A DNA stretch of 64,000 nt from Nocardia camponoti. Its GTDB lineage: Bacteria; Actinomycetota; Actinomycetes; Mycobacteriales; Mycobacteriaceae. The DNA is taken from assembly GCF_014646135.1 (NCBI RefSeq), contig NZ_BMMW01000003.1, forward strand, positions 407,025 through 471,024. Direction: 5' to 3'. A program made the position numbers and the translations under genes. Below the pieces are notes generated by a model that was given only the letters and a program-made list of their open reading frames with translations, ran no database searches and was not told where the DNA came from. Below, piece by piece: positions 1 to 9,673 of this stretch (position 1 is the first letter of the stretch; each line of letters begins with the position of its first letter).

Positions 1-628
1 TGCGCAGGAAGTTCTCAACCAGCGACAGCGAGTTGTCGGGGTAGAGGAACGGCTGACCGACCGACTTCTTGTACGAGTACGCGGCGATGGTCGGCAGCTT
101 CGCGAGCAGCCGGATCGTCGACAGTTCGACCTGCTCAGGGTCGCGCGGGTCGAGCGAGTCCTGGTAGTAGGCCGAAAGCGCGTTGACCGCCGACGAAAGC
201 ACCGGCATCGGGTGCGCGTTGCGCGGGAAGCCGTCGAAGAAGCGCTTGAGGTCTTCGTGCAGCAGCGTGTGACGGCGGATGCGATCGGTGAAGTCGTCGA
301 GCTGGGCCTGGGTCGGCAGCTCACCGTAGATGAGCAGGTAGCTGACCTCGATGAAGGTGGACCGGCCAGCGAGCTGGTCGATCGGGTAACCGCGGTAGCG
401 CAGGATGCCCGCGTCACCGTCGATGTAGGTGATGGCCGACTTCGTCGACGCCGTGTTCATGAAACCGGGGTCATAGGTGACGTGGCCGGTGCTGGCGAGC
501 AGCTTGCCGAGGTCGAAACCGTCGTTGCCCTCGGCGGCCTTGGTGACCGTAATCGGGAACTCGCCGCCGGGGTACTGAAGTACCGCCTTGGCGTCTTCGG
601 CGACGTTGTTGATGTTCTCAGCGGGCAC
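1..628 (-). CDS. gltA2: Citrate synthase, N-terminal part (cut by window edge)
   Basis: This encodes the first 209 residues of a hexameric-type citrate synthase, which condenses oxaloacetate with acetyl-CoA to start the TCA cycle. Visible family features are the N-terminal strand region, the GHVTYDPGF stretch, the DGDAGILRYRGYPIDQLA motif and the small-domain helix with YYQDS. The catalytic His and Asp lie beyond the window edge. The GTG start at 628 follows a GAGAGG ribosome-binding sequence. It is the main housekeeping citrate synthase; a second, shorter paralogue lies at 3058. The grouping of gltA2, pdxH and a second citrate synthase is, as I recall, common in Mycobacteriales. I am confident of the family; the symbol rests on similarity to mycobacterial GltA2. 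Confidence 0.95.
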   Translation of the reverse strand, partial: MPAENINNVAEDAKAVLQYPGGEFPITVTKAAEGNDGFDLGKLLASTGHVTYDPGFMNTASTKSAITYIDGDAGILRYRGYPIDQLAGRSTFIEVSYLLIYGELPTQAQLDDFTDRIRRHTLLHEDLKRFFDGFPRNAHPMPVLSSAVNALSAYYQDSLDPRDPEQVELSTIRLLAKLPTIAAYSYKKSVGQPFLYPDNSLSLVENFLR

Positions 629-923
629 GGAAGGATCCCTCTCAGGCTAGTTGAGATTCTCGCCGAGCCCTGAAACCCGGCGCGTAACCGTAGGCCCCGA
701 TGCGGTCGGCATACGGTGCGCTTGCGCTAACGCTAGCGCTAGTCGCGGCGATATGAGCAATCAGGGTTGCCCTCTGCCGTCCTCACACCCGCCGGTGGCC
801 TCGGTGAGGTTGCGGTAACTGGTCGCGCCGCAGGTCACGCCATCGATCATCCCATCGCATCGCCCTCCTGCCACACTTTGTCGCCGAGCATTGGTTGATT
901 CGCGTAATTCGGTGTCGCACAAG
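629..923. other. Intergenic region between gltA2 and the MFS exporter
   Basis: About 295 bases hold the gltA2 promoter region, including the CGCT hexamer array at 719-742, and the 3' end of the convergently placed MFS unit. I see no tRNA, no strong terminator hairpin and no convincing small ORF in the rest. Confidence 0.4.
719..742. repeat. Four tandem CGCTNN hexamers upstream of gltA2
   Basis: The plus strand reads CGCTTG CGCTAA CGCTAG CGCTAG. The last two units create the perfect palindrome CTAGCGCTAG. It lies about 90-115 bases upstream of the gltA2 start, where a repressor or activator site would be expected. No regulator can be named from sequence alone. Confidence 0.4.
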
Positions 924-2210
924 CTATTTCACTACCGGTTCCGACTGGGCACGCGTCGTCATGCGATACCGCACGAACGCTGGGAACGCGAGCGCCGCGA
1001 TCACAACGCCGATGACAACGAGGACACCGCCACCTGCCGCCGCAACAGCGGTACCCAGGCTCGCGGCGGCAAAACCGTGGGCAACATCACCGACGCGCGG
1101 ACCGCCAGCGACGACGACGATAAAGACCCCTTGCAAACGCCCTCGCATCTCGTCGGTGGACACCGTCAGCAGCATCGAGGTTCGGAACGCCGACGACACC
1201 ATGTCGACCGCCCCGCCGAACGCGAGGAACCCGACCGCGATCCACAACCACACGCCAAGTCCGAACACGTGCCCGGCAAAGCCAACGGCCAAACCGAACC
1301 CGACCATCGCGAGCCCCCACAGCACGATGCACACGATCACCGCGAGGCCCTGGCGCCGGATGCGCGGCACCCAACCCGAGAAAACACCACCGAGCACCGC
1401 GCCCGCCGAGATCGCCGCGAAAAGCAGGCCAAGCGCGAAACCGCCGCCCGCGGGGTCACCGAAGGTGTCGTGGGCGATCTGCGGGAAAAGCGCGCGCGGC
1501 ATGCCGAAGACCATCGCGATGATGTCGACGACGAACGACGCGAGCAGGACGCGTTGGCCGGTGAGGTAGCGGAAGCCGTCGATCACCGAGCGCAGGCCAG
1601 CGCCGCGTTTTTCGCCGGTCGGCGGGAGTGCCGGGAGTCGCCAGACGGCCCACAGCGTCGCGAGCAGGGCGATCGAATCGATGAGATAGAGCATCGGCAA
1701 CCCGATGACCGGGATGAGCATGCCAGCGAGCACTGGTCCGGCGATCATGCCGACGTTCTGCACGGTCATCGCGAGCGAACTGGCCGCCGCGATCTGTTCG
1801 GGCGGAATGAGTCGGGCGATCGCGGCGCTGCGCGTTGGCTGATTGACGGCGAAAAATGCCTGTTGAACAGCGAAGAGTCCGAGCACGAGCCACACGTTGT
1901 TCACGCCGAGCGCGGCCTGAATCCAAAACGCGACGGCGGTGATGCCCGTGCCTGCGGTGGTGACGACGAGCAGCCAGCGTCGATCGAGCGCGTCGGCAAG
2001 CGCGCCGCCCCAGAGTCCGAAGATGACGAGCGGCACGAGCCCGAACACGCCAGCCAGCCCGACGTAAGCCGAACTTTGGGTGATTTCGTAAATCTGCTGC
2101 GGCACCGCGACGACCGAGAGCTGGGCACCAATAACGGTGACGATGTTGGTTATCCACAGCCTGCGATAGTCGGGATATCGCAGCGGGGTCGTGTCGGCGA
2201 GCAGTTTCAC
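924..2210 (-). CDS. MFS exporter, EntS-like family
   Basis: A 428-residue major facilitator superfamily membrane protein with about 12 hydrophobic segments. The N-terminal DYRRLWITNIVTVIGAQ stretch and the loop-2 motif GGALADALDRRW are typical of the EntS/MFS_3 branch, which exports siderophores or drugs. GTG start at 2210 without a strong ribosome-binding site. It lies downstream of pdxH on the same strand with a 68-base gap, so it may be co-transcribed with it. The substrate cannot be inferred. A siderophore-export role would fit the salicylate cluster at 38-45 kb, but they are 36 kb apart and I see no iron box here. Confidence 0.85.
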   Translation of the reverse strand: MKLLADTTPLRYPDYRRLWITNIVTVIGAQLSVVAVPQQIYEITQSSAYVGLAGVFGLVPLVIFGLWGGALADALDRRWLLVVTTAGTGITAVAFWIQAALGVNNVWLVLGLFAVQQAFFAVNQPTRSAAIARLIPPEQIAAASSLAMTVQNVGMIAGPVLAGMLIPVIGLPMLYLIDSIALLATLWAVWRLPALPPTGEKRGAGLRSVIDGFRYLTGQRVLLASFVVDIIAMVFGMPRALFPQIAHDTFGDPAGGGFALGLLFAAISAGAVLGGVFSGWVPRIRRQGLAVIVCIVLWGLAMVGFGLAVGFAGHVFGLGVWLWIAVGFLAFGGAVDMVSSAFRTSMLLTVSTDEMRGRLQGVFIVVVAGGPRVGDVAHGFAAASLGTAVAAAGGGVLVVIGVVIAALAFPAFVRYRMTTRAQSEPVVK

Positions 2211-2278
2211 TTACCGGACGCTAGCCCGGCCATACCTTCGCGCGAAGGGTTGCGCTCGGTGAGAATCACCACGAGACA

Positions 2279-2983
2279 TTAGGGCTGCAAACGGTCGATC
2301 GATGTCGTATCGCCATCGATGCGGACCACGATCCGATTGTGTAGCCGACCGCTGCGGCCCTGCCAGAACTCGACCTCGTCGGGACGAAGCAGGTAGCCGC
2401 CCCAAAACGGCGGGACCGGGATGTCTTCGGTGTCCGCGAACCGCCGCGTGACGTCGACGAGCGATTGGTCAAGGTCAGCGCGACTCGCGACCGTACGCGA
2501 CTGCGCCGACGCCCAAGCGCCAAGGCGCGATCCGCGGGGGCGCGAGTCCCAGTACCGCTGCGTGACCTCGGGCGCGACACGTTCGGTTACCCCGCGCACG
2601 TGGACCTGTCGCCCAAGCGCGGGCCACACGAATGTCGCGGCCGCGTACGGGTCGGCGGCCAACTGCGTGCCCTTCGCCGAATCGAAATTCGTATAGAAGG
2701 TGACACCTTCCGGCGAGAGCCCTTTACACAGGACCGTCCGCGCGACGGGACGCGGAACGGGCCCGGTCAACGACACCGTCGCGAGCACCATCGCGTTCGG
2801 TTCGGCGACGCCAAGCGCGGTCGCCTGTTCGAGCCAGCGACGCAGCAGCGGTTCCCAGCCGTCATCGAGCCAGGTCTCGTCTAAATCGGTTTCCTCGACC
2901 GCGCCACGCGCGGCGATGCCGTAATCAACACGCATATCGGCCAGGTCGGGAGCGGTCGCCATGGTGGGTTCGGAGGCAGGCAT
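2279..2983 (-). CDS. pdxH: Pyridoxamine 5'-phosphate oxidase
   Basis: FMN-dependent oxidase that makes pyridoxal 5'-phosphate, the cofactor of SerC and DapC also encoded here. The 234-residue protein shows [10 protein letters not shown], the FMN/PLP-binding [25 protein letters not shown] and the C-terminal [13 protein letters not shown] signature. The ATG at 2983 is chosen because upstream in-frame sequence to 3046 has no family similarity and would run almost to the divergent citrate synthase start. A later ATG at 2962 is the alternative. It is divergent from the 3058 citrate synthase with a promoter gap of about 75 bases. Confidence 0.93.
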   Translation of the reverse strand: MPASEPTMATAPDLADMRVDYGIAARGAVEETDLDETWLDDGWEPLLRRWLEQATALGVAEPNAMVLATVSLTGPVPRPVARTVLCKGLSPEGVTFYTNFDSAKGTQLAADPYAAATFVWPALGRQVHVRGVTERVAPEVTQRYWDSRPRGSRLGAWASAQSRTVASRADLDQSLVDVTRRFADTEDIPVPPFWGGYLLRPDEVEFWQGRSGRLHNRIVVRIDGDTTSIDRLQP

Positions 2984-3057
2984 GGGGCCGACGTTACTCC
3001 TGCGTATCGCGGGGTTATGGTGAGCGAGATCGGCATGCCCCCGCAAGGAGAGTCACT

Positions 3058-4182
3058 ATGACTACCAGCTCGGTTCCTCAGGATTTCGTCAGCGGTTTGG
3101 AGGGTGTTGTCGCCTTCACGACCGACATCGCCGAGCCAGATAAAGACGGTGGCAGTCTGCGATATCGCGGCGTCGACATCGAGGATCTTGTCGCTAATCG
3201 CGTCACGTTCGGCGACGTGTGGGCGCTGCTCGTCGACGGCGAGTTCGGGCGCGGATTGCCGCCCGCCGAACCGTTCCCGCTGCCCGTCCACACCGGCGAC
3301 GTGCGCGTCGACGTGCAGGCTGGCCTTGCGATGCTCGCCCCGATTTGGGGATACCAGCCGCTGCTCGACATCGACGACGAAACCGCGCGCGACAACCTGG
3401 CCCGCGCTTCGGTGATGGCACTTTCTTACGTCGCGCAGTCGGCGCGTGGCATTTACCAGCCGGCGGTTCCCCAGCAGCTCATCGATGAATGCTCCACTGT
3501 CACAGAGCGATTCATGACGCGGTGGAAGGGCGAACCGGACCCGCGCCACACCGCGGCGATCGACGCCTACTGGGTTTCGGCGGCCGAGCACGGCATGAAC
3601 GCGTCGACGTTTACCGCGCGCGTGATCGCGTCGACCGGCGCCGACGTCGCCGCTTCGCTGTCGGGCGCGATTGGCGCGATGTCGGGCCCACTGCACGGTG
3701 GGGCGCCCGCGCGCGTATTGCCGATGATCGAGGAAGTCGAGCGAACCGACGACCCGCGTGGCCTGGTCAAGGGCATCCTTGACCGCAAAGAAAAGCTGAT
3801 GGGCTTCGGCCATCGTGTATACCGAGCCGAAGATCCGCGCGCCCGCGTGCTTCGCGCGACGGCCAAGCGCCTAGACGCCCCGCGCTACGAGGTTGCCGCC
3901 GCACTGGAACAGGCCGCACTCGCTGAGCTGCGCGAACGTCGCCCCGACCGGGCGATCGAGACCAACGTCGAGTTCTGGGCGGCGGTGATTCTCGACTTCG
4001 CCGAGGTCCCCGCGCACATGATGCCCGCGATGTTCACCTGTGGCCGCACCGCAGGTTGGTGCGCGCACATCTTGGAGCAGAAGCAGCTCGGCAAGCTGGT
4101 GCGCCCAGCCGCGATTTACACGGGCCCGGGCCCGCGCACGCCGGAAGAAGTAGCGGGCTGGTCGACAATCGCGCCCGCATAG
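3058..4182 (+). CDS. citA: Second citrate synthase (CitA type)
   Basis: A 374-residue citrate synthase, shorter than GltA2. Active-site features are the His in SAAEHGMNAST, the substrate-binding GPLHGGAP, the second His in MGFGHRVY and the catalytic-region Asp in VILDFAEVP. ATG start at 3058 follows AAGGAG. It may support citrate or methylcitrate synthesis under particular growth conditions, as proposed for mycobacterial CitA (Rv0889c); the sequence alone does not separate these activities. Divergent from pdxH. Its 3' flank carries two strong palindromes (4196-4262 and 4281-4345), the first starting 14 bases after the stop. Confidence 0.92.
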   Translation: MTTSSVPQDFVSGLEGVVAFTTDIAEPDKDGGSLRYRGVDIEDLVANRVTFGDVWALLVDGEFGRGLPPAEPFPLPVHTGDVRVDVQAGLAMLAPIWGYQPLLDIDDETARDNLARASVMALSYVAQSARGIYQPAVPQQLIDECSTVTERFMTRWKGEPDPRHTAAIDAYWVSAAEHGMNASTFTARVIASTGADVAASLSGAIGAMSGPLHGGAPARVLPMIEEVERTDDPRGLVKGILDRKEKLMGFGHRVYRAEDPRARVLRATAKRLDAPRYEVAAALEQAALAELRERRPDRAIETNVEFWAAVILDFAEVPAHMMPAMFTCGRTAGWCAHILEQKQLGKLVRPAAIYTGPGPRTPEEVAGWSTIAPA

Positions 4183-4195
4183 GGCTTCGCACCAC

Positions 4196-4262
4196 CAAGA
4201 TCATCAGGCTCTCAGGGAGAAATTTCGACCCCAATTTCGTACCTGAGAGCCTGGTGATCTTG
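4196..4262. repeat. 20-bp inverted repeat downstream of citA
   Basis: Arms are 4196-4215 and 4243-4262, complementary over 20 bases with one T/C difference (a G-U pair in RNA), enclosing a 27-base loop. It begins 14 bases after the citA stop and can fold as a terminator-like hairpin without a U-tract. Its outer bases CCAAGATCA recur at the palindrome at 24279, which suggests a dispersed family. Confidence 0.75.
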
Positions 4263-4280
4263 AACCCTCCCTGGGCAATG

Positions 4281-4345
4281 TCGGTGAGCACGCTCTGGTG
4301 GCGAATGCCACTCGGCCGATGCCGCCACCAGAGCGTGCTCACCGA
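4281..4345. repeat. Perfect 23-bp palindromic element, copy A
   Basis: Arms 4281-4303 and 4323-4345 are perfectly complementary over 23 bases around a 19-base loop containing ACTCGGCCGATG. The same core (CACGCT..TGGTGGCG, ACTCGGCCG loop, CGCCACCAGAGCGTGCTCAC) occurs at 24286-24341. Repeated arms and a conserved loop 20 kb apart point to a REP- or MITE-like family rather than an isolated terminator. Confidence 0.8.
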
Positions 4346-4425
4346 TTAGCAAGCGTCGTAGCGCGAAGTCCACGGGTATAGCGGTAAAGTTTGCGTGTTT
4401 AATCCGGCCTCTTGGGGGTATAGGG

Positions 4426-5289
4426 ATGCGCGCAACATGGGTGTCGCGACGTGGGTTCTTTGCGGTTGGGGCCGCTGTTGCCGTTGGGGCGTGTGGTGCG
4501 CCCGCCGAGAACGCCGAGCCACTTTCCAGCTCCGTCGCTCCCCCCGTAGGCGCACCGGTTTCCACCGTCGCAACGCCGAAGCTTGTTGCCACGCCGCAGC
4601 CCTCGCCCGCTGACATCGCCGCGCGCTACGCGGGACAAAAACCCCAAGTGTGGGGCACCGATTTACCTGGGATCACCAGCAGTTTCGCCGCCAACGGCAA
4701 ACAGCTCGTGCTTACCCTCGACGCCTGCGGCGGTGTCGGAAACAACGACATCGACCTCACGCTGATCGACTTCCTCAACGACAACGGCATTCCCGCGGTC
4801 CTGTTTTTGAATAAGCGTTGGGTCGACGCAAACCCGGGCCGCGTGGTTCAACTCGCGAGCAATCCCCTGTTTGAACTGGCCAATCATGGTGTCGCGCACC
4901 GGCCGCTTTCGGTGAACGGCAAGGCCGCCTACGGGATCGCGGGGACAACGTCGGCGCAGGAAGCGGCTGACGAAGTGTGGGTCAACCACGAGCGCATCGC
5001 CGAACTCACCGGCCGCGCGCCGCGCTTTTTCCGTCCCGGGACCGCGCACTACGACGACGTCGCCGTTCGACTGTGCACCGAATTAGGGGAAACGCCACTG
5101 GGATTCACCGTGAACGCCGACTTCGGTGCGACCGCGTCGCCGGCGCAGGTGCAGCAGGCGATGAAATCCGCGGCTCCGGGTGGGGTGATCCTCGCCCACA
5201 TGCACCGGCCCAAATCGGGGACGGCAGCGGGAATGAGCGTCGCGCTACCCGCACTACGCGCGGCTGGCTACACGTTCGTAAAGCCTTAA
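4426..5289 (+). CDS. Lipoprotein polysaccharide deacetylase-like protein
   Basis: A 287-residue exported protein. The N-terminus has a twin-arginine-like RRGFF, a hydrophobic stretch and a lipobox ending VGAC, so lipidation at Cys23 is likely. A Pro/Thr/Ser-rich linker follows. The catalytic domain shows variants of the NodB motifs: LTLDACGG (motif 1 Asp), NHGVAHR (the H-x3-H metal ligands), RPGTAHYD (motif 3) and ILAHMH. These fit a metal-dependent carbohydrate esterase family 4 enzyme acting on cell-wall or envelope glycans; the substrate is unknown. The start is supported by purine-rich GGGGTATAGGG before ATG. Confidence 0.85.
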   Translation: MRATWVSRRGFFAVGAAVAVGACGAPAENAEPLSSSVAPPVGAPVSTVATPKLVATPQPSPADIAARYAGQKPQVWGTDLPGITSSFAANGKQLVLTLDACGGVGNNDIDLTLIDFLNDNGIPAVLFLNKRWVDANPGRVVQLASNPLFELANHGVAHRPLSVNGKAAYGIAGTTSAQEAADEVWVNHERIAELTGRAPRFFRPGTAHYDDVAVRLCTELGETPLGFTVNADFGATASPAQVQQAMKSAAPGGVILAHMHRPKSGTAAGMSVALPALRAAGYTFVKP

Positions 5290-5349
5290 TACAGGCAAAG
5301 CTCCGGGACGCACTGGTTCATGCGAGCCCGCTGAACCGCGCGATGCAGG

Positions 5350-5985
5350 TCAGATAGCCGCGAAGTCGATCGCGACCGACTCACCACGGTCAATCGCGAA
5401 AAAAGCCGCCGTCACCCGCGTTCCAAGCGCGATTCGGCCAACCGCCGCCAACGGCACCGGCTGGATCAACCGCACCCGCCATGACTTCGGCACATCAAAA
5501 GCGCGCATTTCCAAGTCCAGCCGCATTACCGGATCGCCGCGACCAGCGAAGTCGCATGCGGTTGGCGTGATCGCGAGCACCGTTGCCTCGGCCCGACGAC
5601 CATCGCGCAAAATCTTGGCCGCCGCCCGACTCCCCGACCGCGCGACCGGCTCGGCGACAAACAGCGCGACGCGCTCCCGATGACCAGGGTCGACCCGACA
5701 ATCCACTTCGTCGCCCGGCTGCATCCACGCCAGATCCTGGCTACGCATCCGCTGCCATACCCGGGTGTCGCATGACTGTCCATCGGGCAACCGCACCCGT
5801 ACCGCGAATTGGTAGCCGCCCTTTCCTCGACGCGAGCTCGTCGCAAGCACGGTCGCGGTAGCGGGCAATCCCCTGATCAGCAGTTCTCGACGCGCGCTCT
5901 CCGTCAGCAACCTTGGCCTTTTCCCGAATGCCAAGGCGAGCCGGTCGAGCAGGGTGGGACGTGAGTCGACCACAGCGAGGCTCAT
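5350..5985 (-). CDS. Hypothetical protein with two similar beta-rich halves
   Basis: A 211-residue soluble protein I do not recognise. It has two related halves: RELLIRGLPATATVLATS followed by a beta-rich segment ending in a charged VALF, and KILRDGRRAEATVLAI followed by a similar segment ending VAIDF. The pattern resembles an internally duplicated OB/SH3-like or DUF3592-like fold. No signal peptide or membrane segment. The ATG at 5985 is preferred because residues upstream (to 6045) lack conservation features and overlap the serC promoter; 6018 is an alternative. Divergent from serC. Confidence 0.6.
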   Translation of the reverse strand: MSLAVVDSRPTLLDRLALAFGKRPRLLTESARRELLIRGLPATATVLATSSRRGKGGYQFAVRVRLPDGQSCDTRVWQRMRSQDLAWMQPGDEVDCRVDPGHRERVALFVAEPVARSGSRAAAKILRDGRRAEATVLAITPTACDFAGRGDPVMRLDLEMRAFDVPKSWRVRLIQPVPLAAVGRIALGTRVTAAFFAIDRGESVAIDFAAI

Positions 5986-5987
5986 AG

Positions 5988-7226
<1,239 letters not shown>

Positions 7227-7234
7227 CGGTAGCC

Positions 7235-7275
7235 AGGGTGCGATTCCCGTTGTTTCGCTGCGGGAATCGCACCCT
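7235..7275 (+). terminator. Terminator hairpin after serC
   Basis: A perfect 15-bp stem (arms 7235-7249 and 7261-7275) with an 11-base loop begins 9 bases after the serC stop. No long U-tract follows, as is usual in actinobacteria. It separates serC from sepH transcription. Confidence 0.75.
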
Positions 7276-7610
7276 AGGTTTGAGACTTCTGTTTTGAAAC
7301 CTTCTGCGTAGGGGCCTTACGCCACTAGCGACGGAATCGAGTTTCCCGGTGGGCACTTCGCCCGAATTGACGGGGCTCGTAATTCGCAACGTTTGCAGTT
7401 CGCCGCTCCACTTTGATGTTGATCTGTCACCAAAAGCCCTGGCCAGCAACATAATTCGCGCGCAAAGCCGCTAAGATTAGCCGCACAGACACCGCTCGTG
7501 CGCGATTTAAGCATGCGTGTCTGGCACCTTCACCAAGTACTGTGCACTACTGTCAAGGAAAGTGGGCAGTGTACGAACAGTGCCGGGGCCGACGCGATTG
7601 GGAGGTAATA
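7276..7610 (+). promoter_or_regulatory. sepH upstream region
   Basis: About 335 bases without a convincing ORF. A TAAGAT hexamer near 7471 is a plausible -10 element. Just before the start is an imperfect dyad between GTACTGTGCAC (near 7535) and GGGCAGTGTAC (near 7565). GGAGG at 7601-7605 precedes the GTG start of sepH. Confidence 0.35.
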
Positions 7611-8618
7611 GTGCGTGATCTTCGAGTGATCGGGGTGACGCCTGACTCCACGCATATCGTGTGCATCGACGCCGAGTCTGGTACCAAGTTCCGTCTGCCC
7701 GCCGACGACAAGTTGCGTGCCGCTGCCCGTGGCGATCTCGCGCGTTTCGGTCAGATTGAAATCGAGACGGAAGCCTCGATGCGGCCGCGCGATATTCAAG
7801 CGCGCATTCGCGCTGGCGCTTCGGTCGAGCAGGTCACGCGCGAGTCGGGAATGTCGGCAAGCAAGATCGAGCGCTTCGCCTACCCCGTTTTGCTTGAGCG
7901 CGCCCGTGCCGCTGAACTCGCGCAAAAAGCGCACCCGGTGCTGCCCGACGGCAAAGCACCCGAGACGCTGCATGAGGTGGTCACCGCCGCGTTCGCTGAG
8001 CGTGGGCACACCATCGAAATCGCCGAATGGGACGCCTGGAAAGACGAGAAGGGCTTCTGGGTCGCTCAATTGCAGTGGCGCAACGGCCATTCCGAGATCG
8101 CCGCGCATTGGCGCTACCAACCGGACGCGCACGGCGGTTCCGTTTCGCCGCTCGACGACCCCGCTGCCGACTTGATCGACCCCGACTTCGGTAGGGCGTT
8201 GCGTGGTCTCGCGACGATTCTGCCGACGCCCGCGTCAGCCGAGCCGCCGCCGGTCGCCGATGTTCGACGTGAACCCGTCGCGCCGGTTGCCGCACGTCAG
8301 CCGACGATCGAGGAGTACTACGAGCAGCGCCAGGTCGCCGCTGGTGGGGGCGCGGCACCGGTTCCGCCGGTCACGCATCCGCCGATCACGGCTACGCCGA
8401 CGCCCGCGCCAGCGCCGATCGTCGCGACGCCCACGCCTGCCGTCCAGCCTGCCGCGCCCGCGATGCACTCGCCGCCCGCGGTGCCAGCCGAACCCCCGGT
8501 GAAAACGCCTGAGCCCCAAGCTGATTCGGACGTGAAAGCCAAGCGGCAGCGTCGGGGTAAAGCGCCGATGCCGTCGTGGGAAGACGTTCTGCTCGGCGTT
8601 CGCGGCTCCGGGCATTAA
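7611..8618 (+). CDS. sepH: Septation protein SepH
   Basis: A 335-residue protein of the SepH (DUF3071) family, an actinobacterial cell-division factor that interacts with FtsZ. The N-terminal domain (about 1-150) contains RDLRVIGVTPDSTHIVC and a helix-turn-helix-like segment RIRAGASVEQVTRESGMS, followed by EWDAWKDEKGFWVAQLQW. A long Pro/Ala/Thr-rich disordered region (about 200-310) links to a basic C-terminal end with KAPMPSWEDVLLGVR. The GTG at 7611 is chosen because GGAGG lies 5 bases upstream and the SepH domain starts here; in-frame codons to 7542 are not conserved. Confidence 0.93.
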   Translation: MRDLRVIGVTPDSTHIVCIDAESGTKFRLPADDKLRAAARGDLARFGQIEIETEASMRPRDIQARIRAGASVEQVTRESGMSASKIERFAYPVLLERARAAELAQKAHPVLPDGKAPETLHEVVTAAFAERGHTIEIAEWDAWKDEKGFWVAQLQWRNGHSEIAAHWRYQPDAHGGSVSPLDDPAADLIDPDFGRALRGLATILPTPASAEPPPVADVRREPVAPVAARQPTIEEYYEQRQVAAGGGAAPVPPVTHPPITATPTPAPAPIVATPTPAVQPAAPAMHSPPAVPAEPPVKTPEPQADSDVKAKRQRRGKAPMPSWEDVLLGVRGSGH

Positions 8619-8675
8619 GGGCTCAGGGCACTAACCAACGCTAGTCCGACCACGAAAGCTCGGAGGTGCGGCAAA

Positions 8676-9380
8676 GTGCTCGGCAATGCGTCAACGCTGT
8701 GGTACGTCGACACCGACGACCCGGTCGAATTGCTGCGCGCCGCACCGGAATCCGACCCTATCGCCGCCGCTGCCCTCGCGACCCAGCTCTATCCCGAACA
8801 TGACGTCCGACCGATCACCGTCGGCACGCTCGCCGGATGCGCTGGGCCCAACCGCGACGAGGTGTACATCGGGTCATATCCGGGCCTGACGGTGGTGTGC
8901 ACGGCCGAGGCCGCACTCGTGCACCCAACCAAGCTGCCCGATCTGTTGGTTCGGCCGCTCGCTTCGGAACACACCTACCTCGTCTCGTTCGACACCGAGG
9001 TGCACTGGGGTGCGTTCGCGCATTGGGAGCGTGGGGAATTTCGGCGCTCGTTCAGTTCAACCAGGGTCGATATTTTGGAGAACGAGGGACTTCCACTCGT
9101 CTGGGAACGCCCGTTTTGGGCGGGCGAGCACGCGGTCGCGCAGCCGTCGGTTTCGCGGTCACTGCCGTTCGACGCGGCCGACTTCGCGGATGCGGCGAAC
9201 GCGCAGTGGTTGGGATACCGGTATCTCGAAGCCACTGACGAAGAACGGATCGACCCACGCTCGCTGGCGGTCAGCGGGTTCACGTTGTATCCGAAAGGTG
9301 CTGCACCAGCGCCAGTTACACCGGCAAAGCGTGGTTGGTCTGGGCCGCGATGGCTCAGGCGTGGAACGGCGCGTCAGTAG
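8676..9380 (+). CDS. Conserved actinobacterial protein, DUF6928-like
   Basis: A 234-residue soluble protein. The N-terminal STLWYVDTDDPVELLRAAPE pattern and WERGEFRRSFS with a later LPFDAADFADAA resemble the family I know as DUF6928, which has no assigned function. GTG start at 8676 with CGGAGG upstream. It lies 57 bases after sepH on the same strand. This gene is not part of the M. tuberculosis arrangement as I recall it, so it is an insertion in an otherwise syntenic block. It overlaps the 3' end of the convergent DUF2537 gene by 7 bases. Confidence 0.7.
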   Translation: MLGNASTLWYVDTDDPVELLRAAPESDPIAAAALATQLYPEHDVRPITVGTLAGCAGPNRDEVYIGSYPGLTVVCTAEAALVHPTKLPDLLVRPLASEHTYLVSFDTEVHWGAFAHWERGEFRRSFSSTRVDILENEGLPLVWERPFWAGEHAVAQPSVSRSLPFDAADFADAANAQWLGYRYLEATDEERIDPRSLAVSGFTLYPKGAAPAPVTPAKRGWSGPRWLRRGTARQ

Positions 9381-9673
9381 ATCGCGACGAAAAGCAGTGC
9401 CGCCCAACCTAATCCGACGCCGACTGCTCCCCCAGCAACCACCCATCGCACCGTCGGCGTGAATCGCCACGGCCACGCCGTGTACCCCGCCGCAGCGCCA
9501 GCGATCACGTTCACCCCGATCGCGAGCAGTGGGTGGACCTCGGCGAGCGCGACGCCAAACGCGAAAACCGCGACCGCGCCGAGTGCCGCGACAAGCACGG
9601 CAACCGTGATTCCCATTGCCCACGGCACCGCATCGGGTTGGGCCCGGTATGGCCCGCCCGGCGCGGGACTCAC
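9374..9673 (-). CDS. Small membrane protein, DUF2537 family
   Basis: A 99-residue protein with three or four hydrophobic segments, matching the small transmembrane protein at this place in mycobacteria (Rv0882, DUF2537). The GTG at 9673 overlaps the stop of the upstream methyltransferase gene (GTGA arrangement), so translation is probably coupled. No function is known. Confidence 0.75.
   Translation of the reverse strand: MSPAPGGPYRAQPDAVPWAMGITVAVLVAALGAVAVFAFGVALAEVHPLLAIGVNVIAGAAAGYTAWPWRFTPTVRWVVAGGAVGVGLGWAALLFVAIY

Noticed and set aside
924..2210. MFS exporter as the siderophore exporter of the salicylate cluster
   Set aside because: It is 36 kb away, has no iron box in its upstream gap, and appears linked to pdxH. 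The family similarity alone is not enough.
891..2282. 463-residue plus-strand open frame
   Set aside because: Antisense to the MFS exporter; composition is Arg/His/Asp/Glu with no hydrophobic core, while the minus strand gives 12 clean membrane segments.
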